Origin: Candidatus Eiseniibacteriota bacterium
GTDB taxonomy: Bacteria > JAFGKV01
Direction: 5' to 3'
NCBI GenBank assembly: GCA_025453925.1
Contig: JALOPK010000138.1
Location: forward strand, 1-8,232
DNA length: 8,232 bases
Made by a program: the position numbers and the translations under genes. Shown piece after piece: positions 5,836 through 8,232 of the stretch. The notes below the pieces were generated by a model that worked only from the letters and a program-made list of their open reading frames with translations, made no database searches and was not told the DNA's origin. How positions within the stretch are numbered: the first letter of the stretch is position 1; each line of letters begins with the position of its first letter.

Positions 5836-7188
5836 ATGGATGATCTCCGGTTTCGCCTTCAGCGCCAGTTCCCCGCGCTCACCCACCGCAACTTCCGGTT
5901 GCTGTGGCTCGGCCAGCTCGTGTCCGTATCGGGATCCATGATGCAGAGCGCGGCCATCCTCTGGCACGTGGCGATCCTCGTACCCGACAACATGAAGGGT
6001 TTGGCCCTTGGCGCGGTGGGCCTGGTCCGCCTTGTGCCCGTGTTGGTGTTTTCTCTGGTGAGCGGGGTCGTTGCCGATACCGCGGACCGGCGTCGTTTGA
6101 TGCTGGTGTCGCAGACCGTCATGACGCTGGTCGCGGTCGCCCTCTGCGCGATCACCCTCAGAGGTCTCACCTCGGTGTGGCCGTGCTACCTCCTCGCCGC
6201 CATCAACTCGGCGGCGTGGGCATTCGACGGCCCCGCGCGACAGTCGCTCATCCCCAACCTCGTGCCCCGCGAACATCTTCCCAACGCGATCAGCCTCAAT
6301 GCCATCATGTTCCAGACTGCGTCGGTGGTCGGCCCCTCCCTTGCCGGCGTGGTGATCGCGACGCTGGGCACGGGCTGGGTCTACGCCTGCAATGCGGTAT
6401 CGTTCCTCGGCGTGATCATCGCGATCCTCCTCATGCGCGGCGTTCAGAGCCGCGCCGAGGGGGCATCCGATGGGGTGAGCTGGCGGTTCGCCTCAGAAGG
6501 CCTCCGCTTCGTGTTCAGTGCCCCCCTCATCCGATCCTCCATGCTCCTCGACTTCTTCGCGACCTTCTTCGCGTCGGCCACGGCCCTGCTCCCGATCTTC
6601 GCCCAGGACATCCTCAAGGTCGGCCCGCGAGGCTACGGCTGGCTCTATGCGGCGCCATCGGTAGGCGCCTTGCTGGCGAGTCTCGCCATGGTGCGCATCT
6701 CGGACGGGATTCGCCGTCGAGGCCAGGTGATGCTGTGGTGCGTGGCGGGGTATGGGCTGGCGACGGTGGTGTTCGGAATCTCCCGGGCGTTCTGGCTCAC
6801 GTTCCTCTGTCTGGCCCTCACCGGCGCCACCGACATCGTGAGCACCATTCTGCGGAACGTGATCAGGCAACTCCACACGCCCGATCGCCTCCGCGGGCGG
6901 ATGACCAGCGTGAATATGATCTTCTTCATGGGCGGCCCGCAGCTTGGGGAGATGGAGGCCGGGGCTGTCGCCAGTCTGTTCGGAGCGCCCATCTCGGTGG
7001 TGACCGGAGGACTCGGATGCCTGCTCGCCACCGCCTGGATCGCGAAGAAGACCCCCGAGTTGCGTCACTACCACACCGATCCGGAGCATGTTCCCGGCCA
7101 GCCCCATGTCACCGGAGGCTGGGTTTCGCCCAGGGGTTCGACCGCGGGTACGCCCGCGCCGCCTCCCTCGGGCGGAAGCGGGGTCTGA
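5836..7188 (+). CDS. MFS transporter, MFS_3 / EntS-like family
   Basis: A 450-residue inner-membrane protein of the major facilitator superfamily, driven by ion gradients in known members. After a short N-terminus with FPALTHRNFRLLWLGQLVS (12-30), typical of this family, there are about 11-12 hydrophobic segments at roughly 23-48, 56-80, 89-108, 113-130, 160-177, 182-200, 232-256, 267-286, 299-315, 318-336, 357-375 and 380-402. The motif-A loop GVVADTADRRRLM is at 77-89. Family signatures DGPARQSLIPNLVPREHLPN (131-150) and LRGRMTSVN (352-360) are clear. The hydrophilic tail has four His in 411-424 and ends in a Pro/Gly/Ser stretch. Relatives export siderophores or drugs, but the tight link to a GH31 enzyme here suggests a sugar or glycoside substrate; this is inference. 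The ribosome site is weak (AGG, 11 bases before ATG). Confidence 0.9.
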   Translation: MDDLRFRLQRQFPALTHRNFRLLWLGQLVSVSGSMMQSAAILWHVAILVPDNMKGLALGAVGLVRLVPVLVFSLVSGVVADTADRRRLMLVSQTVMTLVAVALCAITLRGLTSVWPCYLLAAINSAAWAFDGPARQSLIPNLVPREHLPNAISLNAIMFQTASVVGPSLAGVVIATLGTGWVYACNAVSFLGVIIAILLMRGVQSRAEGASDGVSWRFASEGLRFVFSAPLIRSSMLLDFFATFFASATALLPIFAQDILKVGPRGYGWLYAAPSVGALLASLAMVRISDGIRRRGQVMLWCVAGYGLATVVFGISRAFWLTFLCLALTGATDIVSTILRNVIRQLHTPDRLRGRMTSVNMIFFMGGPQLGEMEAGAVASLFGAPISVVTGGLGCLLATAWIAKKTPELRHYHTDPEHVPGQPHVTGGWVSPRGSTAGTPAPPPSGGSGV

Positions 7189-7192
7189 CCCC

Positions 7193-8232
7193 ATGCCTGG
7201 GATGCGAGCGAATCACCTGCGGTCCCTCGCCCTCGTCCTGATGCTCCCGATGCTGGGCACGTCTCACGGGCGGACCTATCTCGGGGACTACTCGGGCCAT
7301 GACGCCGCGGACCGCGTCGTCACCATCCGGGCCGGCGAGGCTGCGGTGCGATTCGTTTCATTCGGTGAGGATGTCCTGCGCGTCGACTTCCTTCCCGCAG
7401 CCGGCACGCGGATTGACTCGTCCCTGGCCGTGGTCGCCGACACACTCAACGCCCCCGCGTACGCCGTGACGGAGACCGACTCAACCCTGCGCCTATCCGT
7501 GGGAACCCTCGTCGTCACTTGCTCCAAGCGGCCCCTGCGCTTCTCGTTCGAGGCAGGAGGCCTTCCCATTCTGGCGGAACCCCACGGAGGCGGCCTGAGC
7601 ACCGAAGGGTCCGAACGGGCGGCGACGTTCAGCCTTGCGCCTGATGATCACTTCTACGGAACCGGCGAGCGCGGCACCTCGCTGGACAAGCGGGGCCAGA
7701 GGCTCACCTGCTACAATGTGCATGAAGGGGGCTACACGTGGCCGGTATCCACGATGAGTGTGAATGTGCCGTTCATCGCCTCCCCGCGGGGCTACGGGCT
7801 CTTCTTCGACACGTCGTTTCCCGGCCAGTTCGACCTGGGGAGCACGGACCCTGCGCGCTTCTGGTACGAAACCGACGGCGGCGAGCTGTCGTTCTTCGTG
7901 ATGGCCGGCCACTCCATCCCCGACCTGCTCGAGGTCTTCACCCGGCTGACCGGCCGCCAGCCCCTTCCGCCCCTCTGGGCGTTCGGGTACATACAGTCCA
8001 AGTACGGCTACCGCGATGAGATGGAGGTCAGGGACGCGGCCCGCCTGATGCGGGAGAAACGCATTCCCTGCGACGCCTTCGTCCTGGATCTCTACTGGTT
8101 CCGCCACATGGGCGACCTCACGTGGAACACAGCGGCCTGGCCCAATCCGTTCACGCTGATGCGCGACCTGGAAGCCGACGGATTCAAGACCATCGCCATC
8201 ACCGAACCGTACATCGTCGAGTACTCGCCCAA
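7193..8232 (+). CDS. Secreted glycoside hydrolase family 31 enzyme, N-terminal 346 residues (cut by right edge)
   Basis: GH31 enzymes are retaining alpha-glycosidases (alpha-glucosidase, alpha-xylosidase and related). Residues 1-27 look like a signal peptide: Arg5, His8 and Arg10, then LALVLMLPMLGTSHG. The N-terminal beta-sandwich covers about 30-250, with YGTGERG at 155-161 and SPRGYGLFFDTS near 200-210. The catalytic barrel begins with PPLWAFGYIQSKYGYRDEME (from 259), followed by IPCDAFVLDLYWF, whose Asp299 and following aromatics belong to the first strands lining the -1 subsite. The nucleophile and acid/base aspartates lie past the window, so activity and substrate cannot be judged. ATG 7193 is 4 bases after the MFS stop, suggesting translational coupling; an in-frame ATG at 7202 is possible but has a worse ribosome site. 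Confidence 0.94.
   Translation, partial: MPGMRANHLRSLALVLMLPMLGTSHGRTYLGDYSGHDAADRVVTIRAGEAAVRFVSFGEDVLRVDFLPAAGTRIDSSLAVVADTLNAPAYAVTETDSTLRLSVGTLVVTCSKRPLRFSFEAGGLPILAEPHGGGLSTEGSERAATFSLAPDDHFYGTGERGTSLDKRGQRLTCYNVHEGGYTWPVSTMSVNVPFIASPRGYGLFFDTSFPGQFDLGSTDPARFWYETDGGELSFFVMAGHSIPDLLEVFTRLTGRQPLPPLWAFGYIQSKYGYRDEMEVRDAARLMREKRIPCDAFVLDLYWFRHMGDLTWNTAAWPNPFTLMRDLEADGFKTIAITEPYIVEYSP

Noticed and set aside
5904-7241. Plus-strand 445-codon frame overlapping the MFS transporter
   Set aside because: Out-of-frame shadow: Arg/Pro-rich and lacking the hydrophobic segments found in the true frame.

Overview
The window comes from a GC-rich bacterium with compact gene spacing. All intact genes have recognisable bacterial homologues, and no RNA gene, CRISPR array or transposase was seen. 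The fibronectin type III (FnIII) module at the C-terminus of the secreted protease ends in a VGEFD-like motif just before the stop. From memory, this style is common in candidate phyla around the FCB group, such as Eisenbacteria or Latescibacteria. That taxonomic guess is weak and rests on inference alone.

Left part (1-2851): two conserved genes diverge from a 140-base spacer. On the minus strand is the N-terminal half of hypF, the carbamoyltransferase that starts synthesis of the CN ligands of [NiFe] hydrogenase; it runs off the left edge. On the plus strand is metG, a methionyl-tRNA synthetase of the short type without a C-terminal tRNA-binding domain. The spacer holds a candidate metG promoter and three copies of an AACGGT word, two of them forming a hairpin-like dyad. 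Four bases after metG is a small winged-helix/coiled-coil gene of unknown role (2856-3332), probably in the same transcript.

Middle part (3333-5835): a spacer with a tandem 7-base repeat and a strong minus-strand G-quadruplex motif precedes a secreted papain-family (C1A) cysteine protease with a middle beta-rich domain and a C-terminal FnIII domain (3532-5313). After it come a perfect 16-bp inverted repeat with a 2-base loop (5379-5412) and, facing the protease on the minus strand, a broken remnant of a second FnIII-ending gene (5483-5764). The palindrome lies between these two converging ends.

Right part (5756-8232): a plausible sigma70 promoter leads into an MFS_3-family transporter (5836-7188). 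Four bases later begins a secreted glycoside hydrolase family 31 enzyme (7193 to the right edge), cut before its catalytic residues. The spacing suggests one transcript coupling extracytoplasmic glycoside cleavage with membrane transport; substrates cannot be read from the sequence.

I found no clear previously undescribed system. The signals most worth a second look are the 34-base palindrome, the antisense FnIII remnant, the G-quadruplex heptad array and the repeated AACGGT sites between hypF and metG.
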